A stretch of 64,000 nucleotides of DNA from Leucobacter aridicollis (lineage in GTDB: Bacteria > Actinomycetota > Actinomycetes > Actinomycetales > Microbacteriaceae): contig NZ_JACCBD010000001.1 in assembly GCF_013409595.1 (NCBI RefSeq), positions 1,922,001 through 1,986,000 of the forward strand, in the 5' to 3' direction. This document shows, in pieces, positions 26,912 through 35,656 of this stretch; the stretch's first letter is position 1; every line of letters begins with the position of its first letter. The translations under genes and the position numbers were made by a program. Under the pieces are notes generated by a model. That model had not been told where the DNA came from, made no database searches, and saw only the letters and a program-made list of their open reading frames with translations.

Positions 26912-28734
26912 AGTGCGCCTCCAGCCGCTGAAATCAGGACCCGCTCGCGCTCGACGCGCGGGATCTCGGGTGCGGCGGCCGACAGCAGCTTCTTCGTGAA
27001 GGCCTGCTGCGGCTGCCCGTAGACGGTCTCCGCGGAGCCCAGTTCGATGATCTTCCCGCCGTCCATGACCGCGATCCGGTCGCAGACGTGGCGCACGACG
27101 GCGAGGTCGTGCGAGATGAACAGGTAGGTGAGCCCGAGCTCGCGCTGGAGTTCGTCGAGCAGGTTCAGCACCTGCGCCTGGATCGACACGTCCAGCGCCG
27201 ACACCGGCTCGTCGAGGATGACGAGCTCCGGCTTCAGGGCAATCGCGCGCGCGATGCCGATGCGCTGCCGCTGGCCGCCGGAGAACTGCGAGGGGAACCG
27301 GTTGTAGTGCTCGGGGTTGAGCCCCACGATCTCCATGAGTTCCTGCACGCGGGCGAGCCTGTCGGCGCCGCTCGCGACCTTGTGAATCCTGAACGGGTCG
27401 CCGATGATCGATCCGACGCGGCGCTTCGGGTTCAGCGAGCCGAACGGGTCCTGGAACACCACCTGGACCTTGCGGCGCATCTGGCGCCACTCGGCGTCGG
27501 TGAGGGCGGCCGTGTCCGCGCCATCGAACCTGATGACGCCCGCAGTCGGGGCGTTCAGGCCGGCGATCGTGCGCGCGAGCGTGGTCTTGCCGCAGCCCGA
27601 CTCCCCCACGAGCCCGAGGGTTTCGCCGCGCCTGACCTGGAGCGAGATGTCCTCGAGCACGGTTCGCGCCTCGCCGCGGCGCTGCGGGAACGCGACCGAC
27701 AGGCGCTCGACCTCGACGATGGCATCGTCGCTCGAGGCAACGATCTCCGCGGGCGGCAGCTCGGGCGCTGGCGGCTCGATCGGCGGCGTCGTGAGCCAGC
27801 AGAGCGACTCGGTGCCGTCGTCGTACTTCTGGAGCGGCGGGGCCTCGCCGCAGATGTCCATCGCGTTCGGGCAGCGGTCGCGGAACACGCAGCCGGCCGG
27901 CGGGCTGAGCAGGCTCGGAGGCCGGCCGCCGATCGGGATGAGCGGCGTTCCCGGCGCGCGGTTGAAGGAGGAGGATCGCAGCAGCCCCGCCGTGTACGGG
28001 TGGGCTGGGTTGCCGAGCACATTCTCGCTCGTGCCGACCTCGAGCTTCCGACCGCCGTACATGACCATGACGCGGTCAGCGACGCGCGAGAGGATCCCGA
28101 GGTCGTGGGAGATCATGAGCACCGTCGCCCCGAAGTCTTCGCGCATCTCGGCGAGGAGGTCGAGGATCTGGGCCTGGACGGTGGAGTCGAGCGCCGTCGT
28201 CGGCTCGTCGGCAATGATGAGCGCGGGGTTCAGGGACAGGCTCATCGCGATCATGACCCGCTGGCGCATGCCGCCCGAGAACTGGTGCGGGTAGGCGTCG
28301 AAGCGCGCCTGCGCGTCGGGGATCCTGACCTTCTCGAGGAGCTCGATCGCGCGCGCCTTCGCCGCCTGCTTCGAGACGTTCTCGTGCGCGCGGATCTGCT
28401 CGACGATCTGCCAGCCGATCGTGTACTGCGGGTGCAGGCTGGAGAGCGGGTCCTGGAAGATCATGCTGATCTCGGCGCCCCGCTTCTTGCGGAGGCCCTC
28501 CGGCGAGAGGGAGAGCAGGTCCTCCCCCTTGAAGAGCACCTCGCCCGAGCGCTTTGCCTGCGGGATGAGGCCCATCACCGACTGCACGAGCACAGACTTG
28601 CCCGAGCCGGATTCGCCGACGATGCCGAAGAACTCGCCCTCGCCAACTGTAAATGAAACGTCCTGCACGGCATGCACCGCGCCGTCTTCTGTCGGAATGT
28701 CGATCACGAGATTCCGCACATCGAGTATTGCCAC
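26908..28734 (-). CDS. Fused double ATPase of the peptide importer (OppD-OppF type)
   Basis: 608 aa from GTG 28734, with GGGAG five bases upstream. Two ABC domains are joined by a linker. The first has Walker [10 protein letters not shown] near residue 40 and signature [15 protein letters not shown], and ends with the Cys-rich [14 protein letters not shown] segment typical of OppD. The second has Walker [10 protein letters not shown] near 380 and signature [15 protein letters not shown]. Both Walker B motifs are intact ([23 protein letters not shown]). The fusion fixes 1:1 stoichiometry and is common in actinobacteria. Confidence 0.93.
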   Translation of the reverse strand: MAILDVRNLVIDIPTEDGAVHAVQDVSFTVGEGEFFGIVGESGSGKSVLVQSVMGLIPQAKRSGEVLFKGEDLLSLSPEGLRKKRGAEISMIFQDPLSSLHPQYTIGWQIVEQIRAHENVSKQAAKARAIELLEKVRIPDAQARFDAYPHQFSGGMRQRVMIAMSLSLNPALIIADEPTTALDSTVQAQILDLLAEMREDFGATVLMISHDLGILSRVADRVMVMYGGRKLEVGTSENVLGNPAHPYTAGLLRSSSFNRAPGTPLIPIGGRPPSLLSPPAGCVFRDRCPNAMDICGEAPPLQKYDDGTESLCWLTTPPIEPPAPELPPAEIVASSDDAIVEVERLSVAFPQRRGEARTVLEDISLQVRRGETLGLVGESGCGKTTLARTIAGLNAPTAGVIRFDGADTAALTDAEWRQMRRKVQVVFQDPFGSLNPKRRVGSIIGDPFRIHKVASGADRLARVQELMEIVGLNPEHYNRFPSQFSGGQRQRIGIARAIALKPELVILDEPVSALDVSIQAQVLNLLDELQRELGLTYLFISHDLAVVRHVCDRIAVMDGGKIIELGSAETVYGQPQQAFTKKLLSAAAPEIPRVERERVLISAAGGAL

Positions 28735-28769
28735 TCGTACTCCCAGGTTGTGGTGTGCAAAGAAGGTGT

Positions 28770-28802
28770 GGGGAGGGCCGCGGAGCGTCCGCCGCCCTCC
28801 CC
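28770..28802 (-). terminator. Attenuator-like hairpin between binding protein and ATPase genes
   Basis: GGGGAGGGC (28770-28778) pairs with GCCCTCCCC (28794-28802), with an inner CGGA/TCCG. It follows the binding-protein stop. Such hairpins usually let the binding protein be made in excess over the membrane complex. No clear U-tract. Confidence 0.5.
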
Positions 28803-28813
28803 CGTTGTGCTCC

Positions 28814-30583
28814 CTACTGCTTGAGCCAGACGTTGGCCCAGTCACCGTTCTGCGCGAGCGCGTAGATCTCGAAGTTCTGGACGCGATCCGAGTGGTAGTT
28901 CGCCTTCTTGCGCGAGACGATGCTCACGATGGGCGACTCCGCCATGACGGTCTTGTCGACCTCGTGCCAGAGCTTGCCTGCCTCCTCGGGCGTCGCAGCA
29001 GCGAGCGCCTGGTCGGCGAGCTCGTTCGCCTTGTCGCTGTTGAAGTCGACGTAGTTGTACGCCTGCGGCGTGCCGTCGAACGAGAACTGCGGCTGGAACA
29101 CGGAGCGCGCCGCCCCGCCAACCCAGTCCGGCGACCAGCCGACGAGCGCCACATCCCACTTGCCGCCCGACGCGTTCTCGCGGTTCGTCATGAAGTTCGC
29201 GTAGTAGTCGGTCGGCGGGACCGGGAACAGCTCGACGGTGATGCCCGCGGCCTCGAGGCTCGCCTGCACGGTCTGCGCGATGTCGGGCTGCGTGCCAACG
29301 TTGCGGTACGGGAACTTCAGGGTGAGGTTCTCGACGCCCGCCTCCTTGAGCAGCTCCTTCGCCTTCTCGGGGTCGGCCTTGCCGCTCTCGTCACCGTAGA
29401 GGCTGAAGTCCTCGTAGCCGTTGATGCCGGGGCCGAAGATGCCGTTCGTCACCGAGGCGATGTCCTCGCCGCCCATGACCTGCACGACGGCGGGCTTGTC
29501 GATCGCGTACTGGATCGCCTGGCGGACCTCGAGCTTCTGCAGCGCGCCGCCGTTGTTGTCCGACGCGGTGTTGAACCACATGAACTGGTCGATGCCGCCG
29601 TTCTCCATCGTGGTGAACTTCTCGTCGTTGGCCGCGGTGAGCTGCTGGATGTTCGCGGGGCTCGGGCTGAGGTCGAAGAGCATGTCGGCCGAGCCAGCCT
29701 GGAGCTGCTGCATCGCCGCGTCACCCTCGACGCCCATGGTCATCTCGATCGTGTCGACGTACGCCTTGCGGAGCGGATCGCTGTCAGCGTTCCACGACTC
29801 GTTGCGCACGAACTCCCATTTCACGTCGGGGGTGTACGACGCCACCGTATAGGGGCCGGACGCGACGAAGTTCTCGCGGTACTCCGGCGAGTCGGGCAGG
29901 TAGTCGAGCACCTCGACGGGGGCCGGGTTCGCCGTCGGCAGGCTCAGCATGGAGGTGAAGTCCGAGGCCGGCTCGACGAGGGTGAAGACGACCGTCTGGT
30001 CGTCGGGGGTCGCGATACCGGAGATGTCGTTGGACTCGATGTAGTCCTTCATCGCGGCGGGCTCCGCAGCCACCCCGGCGAAGCCCTCGCAGTACTCGGC
30101 CATGCCGTCGATGAGGTTGATGAAGTAGCCGCCGAGCGCCGCACCGATGTGCGGGTTGCAGATGCGCTCGATGCCGCGGGCGACGTCGCCGGCGACGATC
30201 GGGCGAGCGCCGTCTGGCGCGTCCCAGGTGACGCCGTCGCGCAGCTTGATCTCGTAGGTGAGGCCGTCCTCGGAGGCGGTGGGGACCTCGGTCGCGAGGT
30301 CGCCAGTGAGTTCGATGCGCTCGTCGACGTCGTTCGAGGAGACGTAGCTAAGCAGCGAGCGAGAGATGGAGCGCACGACGCTGTTCACCGGCACATAGGC
30401 CGTGAGCTGCGGGTCGAGCCTGTCGACGTCGCCCTGCGCGAGGACCTTCAGCGTGCCGCCGGTCTGGGCTTCGCCGCCGCCCGCACCGCCGTCCCCGCTG
30501 CCGCCGCCGCTTGCGCACCCGCTGAGCACCAGCATCGCGGCGGCGCCGAGCGCGACGCCTGAGAGTATCTGTTTCCGAGCCAT
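28814..30583 (-). CDS. Peptide ABC transporter substrate-binding lipoprotein
   Basis: 589 aa from ATG 30583, chosen because AAAGG lies just upstream. Signal peptide with lipobox LVLSGCAS, a Gly/Ser-rich linker, then a family 5 extracellular solute-binding domain (QTGGTLKVLAQGDVDRLDPQLTAYV, and YEIKLRDGVTWDAPDG). It captures peptides outside and delivers them to the permeases encoded downstream. First gene of the unit that runs through ATPase, two permeases, pip and pepP. Confidence 0.93.
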   Translation of the reverse strand: MARKQILSGVALGAAAMLVLSGCASGGGSGDGGAGGGEAQTGGTLKVLAQGDVDRLDPQLTAYVPVNSVVRSISRSLLSYVSSNDVDERIELTGDLATEVPTASEDGLTYEIKLRDGVTWDAPDGARPIVAGDVARGIERICNPHIGAALGGYFINLIDGMAEYCEGFAGVAAEPAAMKDYIESNDISGIATPDDQTVVFTLVEPASDFTSMLSLPTANPAPVEVLDYLPDSPEYRENFVASGPYTVASYTPDVKWEFVRNESWNADSDPLRKAYVDTIEMTMGVEGDAAMQQLQAGSADMLFDLSPSPANIQQLTAANDEKFTTMENGGIDQFMWFNTASDNNGGALQKLEVRQAIQYAIDKPAVVQVMGGEDIASVTNGIFGPGINGYEDFSLYGDESGKADPEKAKELLKEAGVENLTLKFPYRNVGTQPDIAQTVQASLEAAGITVELFPVPPTDYYANFMTNRENASGGKWDVALVGWSPDWVGGAARSVFQPQFSFDGTPQAYNYVDFNSDKANELADQALAAATPEEAGKLWHEVDKTVMAESPIVSIVSRKKANYHSDRVQNFEIYALAQNGDWANVWLKQ

Positions 30584-30657
30584 AAGAGTCACCTTTGAAT
30601 CGCTGAGAGGCTAACGATGCGCCCGGCGGGCGCACAGGACACGAATCGCATCCCGTG

Positions 30658-30689
30658 TGACATTGTACATGTCATCGTGTGCATGTCAC
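30658..30689 (-). promoter_or_regulatory. Peptide-importer promoter with overlapping inverted repeat
   Basis: Minus strand: -35 GTGACA (30684-30689), 16-bp spacer, -10 TACAAT (30662-30667). The inverted repeat TGACAT-N5-ATGTCA (30658-30674) covers the -10 box, and CATGTCA recurs 14 bp away (30668-30674 and 30682-30688). A repressor bound here would block RNA polymerase. The 30690-30848 stretch upstream has only A+T-rich palindrome GTATATATAC (30711-30720) and no gene I can support. Confidence 0.6.
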
Positions 30690-30848
30690 CTGAATGTGCG
30701 CATGTTGCACGTATATATACGCAGCACAACGCCAGCCGTACCGACCCGAGCGGCGGAACCTCGCGCTCGGCGCGGCGCGGCGCTTGGCCCGGGCTCGACA
30801 CGACGGAGCGCGCCAGGCGCGGCGGACGAGCACGCCCGGCGTGACCGG

Positions 30849-31973
30849 CTACCGGTCGAGCCACCACCCGAGCACGAACGGGTACGTGAACATGAACACG
30901 ACGCCGACTCCGATGAGCACGCCGCTCCACACGCCCGAGCGCCGGCGGAGCCTGCGGCCCTGCGGCGCGACCTGCATGCGCGGTTTCGAGGCGCGCGGGT
31001 CCGAGTACGTCTTCGCCTGGTGCCCGAGCTCCTCCCCGATCAGCTCGGCGAAGTACAGCAGCGCAGTGGTTTCCCGCCGGTCGGACGCCGCGCGAAGGCG
31101 GGTCGACGCGAGCTGCAGGGTATCGTCGATGACCTCGATGTCCCAGCGTCGACCGTGGTCGATGAGGCAGGCCATGACGTCAGGCGTCAGCAGCTCGAGC
31201 GCGTCGCGCTCATAGCCCTCGGGAACGTACACCGTGAAGTACCTGTCAAAGTCGCCCTCGAGCGAGACCCGCTGCGATCCAGGCAGGAGCGAGCGCAGAC
31301 TCCCGTTGCCGCGCGCGTCGATCACCAGGTGCGGCAGCGCGCGCGGCAACCGCAGCGACAGGTAGCGGAAGCCATTGCGCGGGCCCTTGGGGTCGCTCTT
31401 GTCGCCCTGAAACGAGGCCTTCCCGAGCTGCAGCTTCGGTTCGAGCCCGTTGCGCCCCGACCAGAGCACGAACTCGGTGCGGAACAGCGGTTTTGGTGGC
31501 GTCGCCCCGACGGGCGGCCGCACCCTGGCCGGGTCCGTGCGGCCCGGTAAGCGCTCGGCGAAGAAGATGCCGAGCGTCGGTGACGCGAAGCCGAACCGCG
31601 AATAGGTCAGCCCGACACGCGCCGCAAAGTCCGAGAACGCGATCCCGCGCTTCGTGTCGAGCGGCATGGAGATCATGATCCAGCCGAACAGCCAGAGCAG
31701 GATCGCGACGAAGAAGCACACGACGGTCGACAGCGGGCGTACCCACTCGATCCAGCTCGGCAGTTCGATCGGCGCGGGCCACTCAAGGTTCAGCGCGGCC
31801 CAGAGCAGCGTGACGGGCACCGCGAGCACGACGAGGCCCGCGCCCTGCGCAGCCTGCCGGAAGACGCGCGGATCCTCCTCGCGCACGCGCGCCCAGGAGA
31901 CGCGTCCCGGCCACAGCGACTCGAGCTGCGCGAGTCGCCCGCCGCGGTCGACCGCGCCAGGGCGCTCCGTCAC
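30849..31973 (-). CDS. Hypothetical membrane protein downstream of ffh
   Basis: 374 aa, GTG start immediately after the ffh stop. Two helices at about 45-65 and 80-105, a large cytoplasmic domain (105-330) with RYFTVYVPEGYERDALELLTPDVMACL, then a basic segment and one C-terminal helix (about 350-370). The soluble part recalls DUF3137-type proteins, but I hold that loosely. Adjacent position suggests co-transcription with ffh, not necessarily shared function. Confidence 0.7.
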   Translation of the reverse strand: MTERPGAVDRGGRLAQLESLWPGRVSWARVREEDPRVFRQAAQGAGLVVLAVPVTLLWAALNLEWPAPIELPSWIEWVRPLSTVVCFFVAILLWLFGWIMISMPLDTKRGIAFSDFAARVGLTYSRFGFASPTLGIFFAERLPGRTDPARVRPPVGATPPKPLFRTEFVLWSGRNGLEPKLQLGKASFQGDKSDPKGPRNGFRYLSLRLPRALPHLVIDARGNGSLRSLLPGSQRVSLEGDFDRYFTVYVPEGYERDALELLTPDVMACLIDHGRRWDIEVIDDTLQLASTRLRAASDRRETTALLYFAELIGEELGHQAKTYSDPRASKPRMQVAPQGRRLRRRSGVWSGVLIGVGVVFMFTYPFVLGWWLDR

Positions 31974-33530
31974 CTAGCGGAGCCCACCGCCGAGCATCTG
32001 CTGCAGCTTCTCCATCTCCTCGGGGCTCGGCGCGCTCGCGGCGCCGCCCTTCCCGAGACCGAAGCCTGAGCCGCCCTGCGGTGCGGGAGCCTCGGCCGGC
32101 GTGAGCGCACGCTTCGCGGGGTTGCCCGAGCGCTTCGCGCCCTTGCCCTTCTGCTGCTGCTTCTTCTTGCCGCCGTGCCCGCCCATGCCAGGGATCGGCC
32201 CCATACCGGGGATCTGCGGCATGCCGCCGCGGGCGACGGTCTTCATCATCTTCGCGGCCTGCTCGAAGCGCTGCACGAGCGAGTTCACGTCCGTGACAGT
32301 CATGCCAGAGCCCTTGGCGATACGCAGCCTGCGCGAGCCGTTCAAAATCTTCGGGTTCTGGCGCTCCTCCATCGTCATCGACTGGATGATCGCCTCGGTG
32401 CGCACGATCTCGCGCTCGTCGAAGTTGTCGAGCTGGTCCTTCATCTTGCCCATGCCCGGGAGCATGCCCATCATCTTCTTGATGGAGCCCGCGCCGCGCA
32501 GCTGCTGCATCTGGCCGAGGAAGTCGTCGAGGGTGAACGCGTCCTTCGCGATCTTCTCGGCGACCTTCTTCGCCTCGTCCTCATCGAACGCGGTCTGCGC
32601 CTGCTCGATGAGGGTGAGGATGTCGCCGAGGTCGAGGATGCGGCTCGCCATCCGGTCGGGATGGAAGGGCTCGAAGTCGTCGAGGCCCTCGCCGGTCGAC
32701 GCGAACAGGATCGGGCGACCCGTCACGCCGCGGATCGAGAGCGCGGCGCCGCCGCGCTGGTCGCCGTCGAGCTTCGTAAGCACGACGCCAGTGAAGTCGA
32801 CGCCCTCCTGGAAGGCCTGCGCGGTCGCGACCGCGTCCTGGCCGATGAGCGAGTCAATGACGAACAGGACCTCGTCGGGATCGATCGCCTTGCGGATGTC
32901 GCGCGCCTGCTTCATGAGCTCGGCGTCGACGCCGAGACGGCCGGCGGTATCGACGATGACGAAGTCGTGCTGCGCGCGTTTCGCCTCGGCGACGCCGTTC
33001 TTCGCGACCTTCACTGGATCGCCGACGCCGTTACCCGGCTCCGGTGCGAAGATCGCGACGCCGGCCTGCTCGGCGACAACACCGAGCTGCGTGACGGCGT
33101 TCGGGCGCTGCAGGTCACACGCGACGAGCAGCGGCGTGTGCCCCTGGTTCTTCAGCCACTTCGCGAGCTTGCCGGCGAGCGTGGTCTTGCCGGCGCCCTG
33201 GAGGCCAGCGAGCATGATCACCGTCGGCGGGTTCTTCGCGAACTGCAGTCGACGCTGGTCGCCGCCGAGCACCTCGACGAGCTCCTCGTTGACGATCTGG
33301 ACGACCTGCTGGGCCGGGTTGAGTGCGCGGTTCACCTCGTCGCCGAGGGCGCGCTCGCGCACCTTCCCGGTGAAGTCCTTCACCACGTCGAGCGAGACGT
33401 CGGCCTCGAGCAGGGCGCGACGGATCTCGCGGACCGTGCCGTCAACGTCAGCCGCTGAGAGCTTGCCCTTCGACCGGAGGTTCTTGAAGGTGTCGGTAAG
33501 CCGCGAGGAGAGGGTGCCGAAAGTAGCCAT
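31974..33530 (-). CDS. ffh: Signal recognition particle protein Ffh
   Basis: 518 aa GTPase that binds signal sequences and 4.5S RNA and docks on FtsY. N domain 1-95; G domain with P-loop GLQGAGKTT at 109-117, DTAGRLG and TKLDGDQRGG. The Met-rich M domain has LPGMGKMKDQ and the RNA-binding SRRLRIAKGSG. The C-terminal tail is Gly/Pro/Met then Lys/Gln-rich. A TAGACT box nine bases before ATG 33530 and no Shine-Dalgarno sequence suggest an almost leaderless message. Confidence 0.98.
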   Translation of the reverse strand: MATFGTLSSRLTDTFKNLRSKGKLSAADVDGTVREIRRALLEADVSLDVVKDFTGKVRERALGDEVNRALNPAQQVVQIVNEELVEVLGGDQRRLQFAKNPPTVIMLAGLQGAGKTTLAGKLAKWLKNQGHTPLLVACDLQRPNAVTQLGVVAEQAGVAIFAPEPGNGVGDPVKVAKNGVAEAKRAQHDFVIVDTAGRLGVDAELMKQARDIRKAIDPDEVLFVIDSLIGQDAVATAQAFQEGVDFTGVVLTKLDGDQRGGAALSIRGVTGRPILFASTGEGLDDFEPFHPDRMASRILDLGDILTLIEQAQTAFDEDEAKKVAEKIAKDAFTLDDFLGQMQQLRGAGSIKKMMGMLPGMGKMKDQLDNFDEREIVRTEAIIQSMTMEERQNPKILNGSRRLRIAKGSGMTVTDVNSLVQRFEQAAKMMKTVARGGMPQIPGMGPIPGMGGHGGKKKQQQKGKGAKRSGNPAKRALTPAEAPAPQGGSGFGLGKGGAASAPSPEEMEKLQQMLGGGLR

Positions 33531-33539
33531 AGTGCGAAC

Positions 33540-33545
33540 AGTCTA
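33540..33545 (-). promoter_or_regulatory. -10 box before ffh
   Basis: TAGACT on the minus strand, nine bases before ATG 33530; predicted leader two or three bases. Confidence 0.45.
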
Positions 33546-33584
33546 CCGCGCCGCGACTCTCACAGCGCCCTCCCCCTCGCAGGA

Positions 33585-34433
33585 TTACTTGTATTCGTAG
33601 AAGCCGCGCCCCGAGCCCTTACCCAGGTAGCCCTTGTCGATGTAGTCGCGCTTGATGATCTCGGCGAATTCGCGCTTGATCGGGTCGTCGCTGCTGGCGT
33701 TGAGGTAGTACGGGGTCATCATGCCGACGACGTCGAAGATCTGGAACGGCCCGGAGGGTGCCCCGGTCGCGATCCGCCACGTGTTGTCGATGTCCTCGGG
33801 GCTCGCGATGCCCTTCACGAAGAGCTGCGCTGCGGCGTCGAGGAACGGCACGAGCAGCGAGTTCAGCACGTAGCCCGGCTGCTCCTTGTGGATCCGCACG
33901 GGGACCATGCCGATCTCGGCAGCGAACGCCGCGACAGCCTCGAACACCTCGGGATCGGTGCCCTCGTGGCCCATCACCTCACCGACGTTGAACTTCCACA
34001 CCTCGTTCGCGAAGTGCAGGGCGAGGAACTTCTCGGGACGGCCGGTGAACGGCGCGATGTCGCTCGGAAGGAGCGTCGACGAGTTCGTCGCAAAGATCGT
34101 GTCCGCTGGCGCCACGGCGGCGACGGCCTCCCACGTCTGCTGCTTGATGTCGAGGCGCTCGGGCACGGCCTCGATCACGATGTCCGCGTCCTTCATCGCG
34201 TCGGCGAGGTCGGCCGTCGCGCGAATGCGGGCGACCGCAGCGTCGAGTTTCTCGTCGGTCGCGTCGGCGAGGTCGCGGCGGTAGGCGTCCTTCAGGTACT
34301 CCCACCGCTCCGGGAGCTTCGCCAGAATCTCATCGTTGATGTCGTACGCGACGACGTCCTTGCCCATGTACGCAGACTGGAAAATGATCTGCGAACCGAG
34401 GACGCCCGTACCGAGGACGGTGAGATGTTGCAT
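33585..34433 (-). CDS. 3-hydroxyacyl-CoA dehydrogenase (3-hydroxybutyryl-CoA type)
   Basis: 282 aa. NAD-binding Rossmann start TVLGTGVLGSQI with GxGxxG at 8-13, then YDIND. ATNSSTLLPSDIA and LHFANEVWKFNVGEVMGH cover the conserved Ser, catalytic His and Glu. The C-terminal dimer domain ends GRGFYEYK, typical of single-domain 3-hydroxybutyryl-CoA dehydrogenases. It lies between ftsY and ffh, two genes otherwise functionally linked, with a 160-base leader region upstream that holds a TACGCT-like box. AAAGG precedes ATG 34433. Probably a beta-oxidation or butyryl-CoA step. Confidence 0.9.
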   Translation of the reverse strand: MQHLTVLGTGVLGSQIIFQSAYMGKDVVAYDINDEILAKLPERWEYLKDAYRRDLADATDEKLDAAVARIRATADLADAMKDADIVIEAVPERLDIKQQTWEAVAAVAPADTIFATNSSTLLPSDIAPFTGRPEKFLALHFANEVWKFNVGEVMGHEGTDPEVFEAVAAFAAEIGMVPVRIHKEQPGYVLNSLLVPFLDAAAQLFVKGIASPEDIDNTWRIATGAPSGPFQIFDVVGMMTPYYLNASSDDPIKREFAEIIKRDYIDKGYLGKGSGRGFYEYK

Positions 34434-34594
34434 AGCAGTAGCCTTTCTCGAGAGGCACCCCGCTCATCCGGGGCGCATTCCGGTCCGGCGGCCGCGTGAA
34501 CTGGCCGGCCGTCAGGCCTTACTCATAAGCGTAACAAAGCTCCCTCCCCGGCAGGCGGGGTTTCGCTCCGAGCACAGTGAGGCCCTCGGGCGCC

Positions 34595-35473
34595 CTAGGG
34601 AACGAGCTGCGCCGCGAACACGTGCGGCGTGAAGCCAGTCAAATCGCCGATGCCCTCGCCCTGGCCGACGAGCTTGATCGGCAGCTTCGTGTGCTCCTGC
34701 ACGGCGAGCACAAAGCCACCCTTCGCGGAGCCGTCGAGCTTCGTCAGCACGAGCCCGGTGACTCCGGCGTGCTCGATGAACGCCTGCGCCTGCGCGAGCC
34801 CGTTCTGGCCCGTCGTCGCGTCGAGCACGAGCAGCACCTCGGACACGGGCGCGAGCTTCTCGATCACGCGCCGGATCTTGCCGAGCTCGTCCATGAGCCC
34901 GCCCTTCGTCTGCAGCCTGCCCGCGGTGTCGATGATCGCGATGTCGAGATCCTCATCGATCGCCCGCTGCACGGTCTGGAACGCGACGGACGCGGGATCC
35001 TGACCCTGCTGTTGCGGCTTCACGATCGCGACGCCGGCGCGCTCCGCCCAGGTCGCGAGCTGCTCGACGGCCGCCGCGCGGAACGTATCCGCCGCGCCGA
35101 CGATGATCTTCTTGTCGAATCGCGTGAGGTAGTTCGAGAGCTTGCCGATGGTCGTGGTCTTGCCGACCCCGTTCACACCGACGACGAGGATCACCGCCGG
35201 GCGGTCGGTGAGCTTCAGGGTCGGATCGAACGCGGCGAGGCGCTCCTCGAGCACCTCGCGCAGGATCCGCTTGAGCTCCTTGACCTCGCTCACGCGGTGC
35301 CGCTCGACGGACTCGCGCACCTCCTCGAGGATCGAGTCCGCGATCTCCGGCCCGAAGTCCGCCGTGATGAGCGCGGTCTCGATGTCATCCCAGGTGTCGT
35401 CGGTGATCGTCTCCGACCCGCCGCCGAACACATTCCGAAACGCGCGCGAGAACGACCATGCCTTTTCTGCCAT
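34595..35473 (-). CDS. ftsY: Signal recognition particle receptor FtsY
   Basis: 292 aa NG-domain GTPase; membrane receptor for the Ffh-RNA complex. P-loop GVNGVGKTT at 99-107, GAADTFRAAAVEQL, DTAGRLQ and TKLDGSAKGG are all present. The acidic A domain found in enteric FtsY is missing, as in many Gram-positives; a short amphipathic start (EKAWSFSRAFRNVFGG) probably mediates membrane contact. A TAGTCT box six bases before ATG 35473 predicts a leaderless mRNA. Confidence 0.97.
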   Translation of the reverse strand: MAEKAWSFSRAFRNVFGGGSETITDDTWDDIETALITADFGPEIADSILEEVRESVERHRVSEVKELKRILREVLEERLAAFDPTLKLTDRPAVILVVGVNGVGKTTTIGKLSNYLTRFDKKIIVGAADTFRAAAVEQLATWAERAGVAIVKPQQQGQDPASVAFQTVQRAIDEDLDIAIIDTAGRLQTKGGLMDELGKIRRVIEKLAPVSEVLLVLDATTGQNGLAQAQAFIEHAGVTGLVLTKLDGSAKGGFVLAVQEHTKLPIKLVGQGEGIGDLTGFTPHVFAAQLVP

Positions 35474-35479
35474 GCCTCA

Positions 35480-35485
35480 AGACTA
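35480..35485 (-). promoter_or_regulatory. -10 box before ftsY
   Basis: TAGTCT on the minus strand, six bases before ATG 35473. The divergent liv promoter lies about 100 bases to the right. Confidence 0.5.
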
Positions 35486-35585
35486 GCGACAAGATCTCGC
35501 TCGGTTCGCGGTCGCGCGATGTTGCGTATCGGCAACGATGGCTCCGCAACGCCGCGAAACTCGCGCCCGAGCTCCCCCACCCTTG

Positions 35586-35591
35586 TATATT
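35586..35591 (+). promoter_or_regulatory. -10 box of the liv operon
   Basis: TATATT with no clear -35. Predicted start near 35598 and a leader of about 59 bases ending in a GGAGGT ribosome site. An inverted repeat GTTGC-N6-GCAAC (35521-35536) lies upstream as a possible activator or repressor site. Confidence 0.45.
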
Positions 35592-35656
35592 CAGGGTGAC
35601 AGCAACGACGCTTGAATGAACGCGCAGGTGGCAACGCGCGGACCAATGGAGGTCAA

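Noticed and set aside
34500..34590. G+C-rich hairpins downstream of ftsY
   Set aside because: Several overlapping weak stems without a U-tract; none stands out as a terminator.
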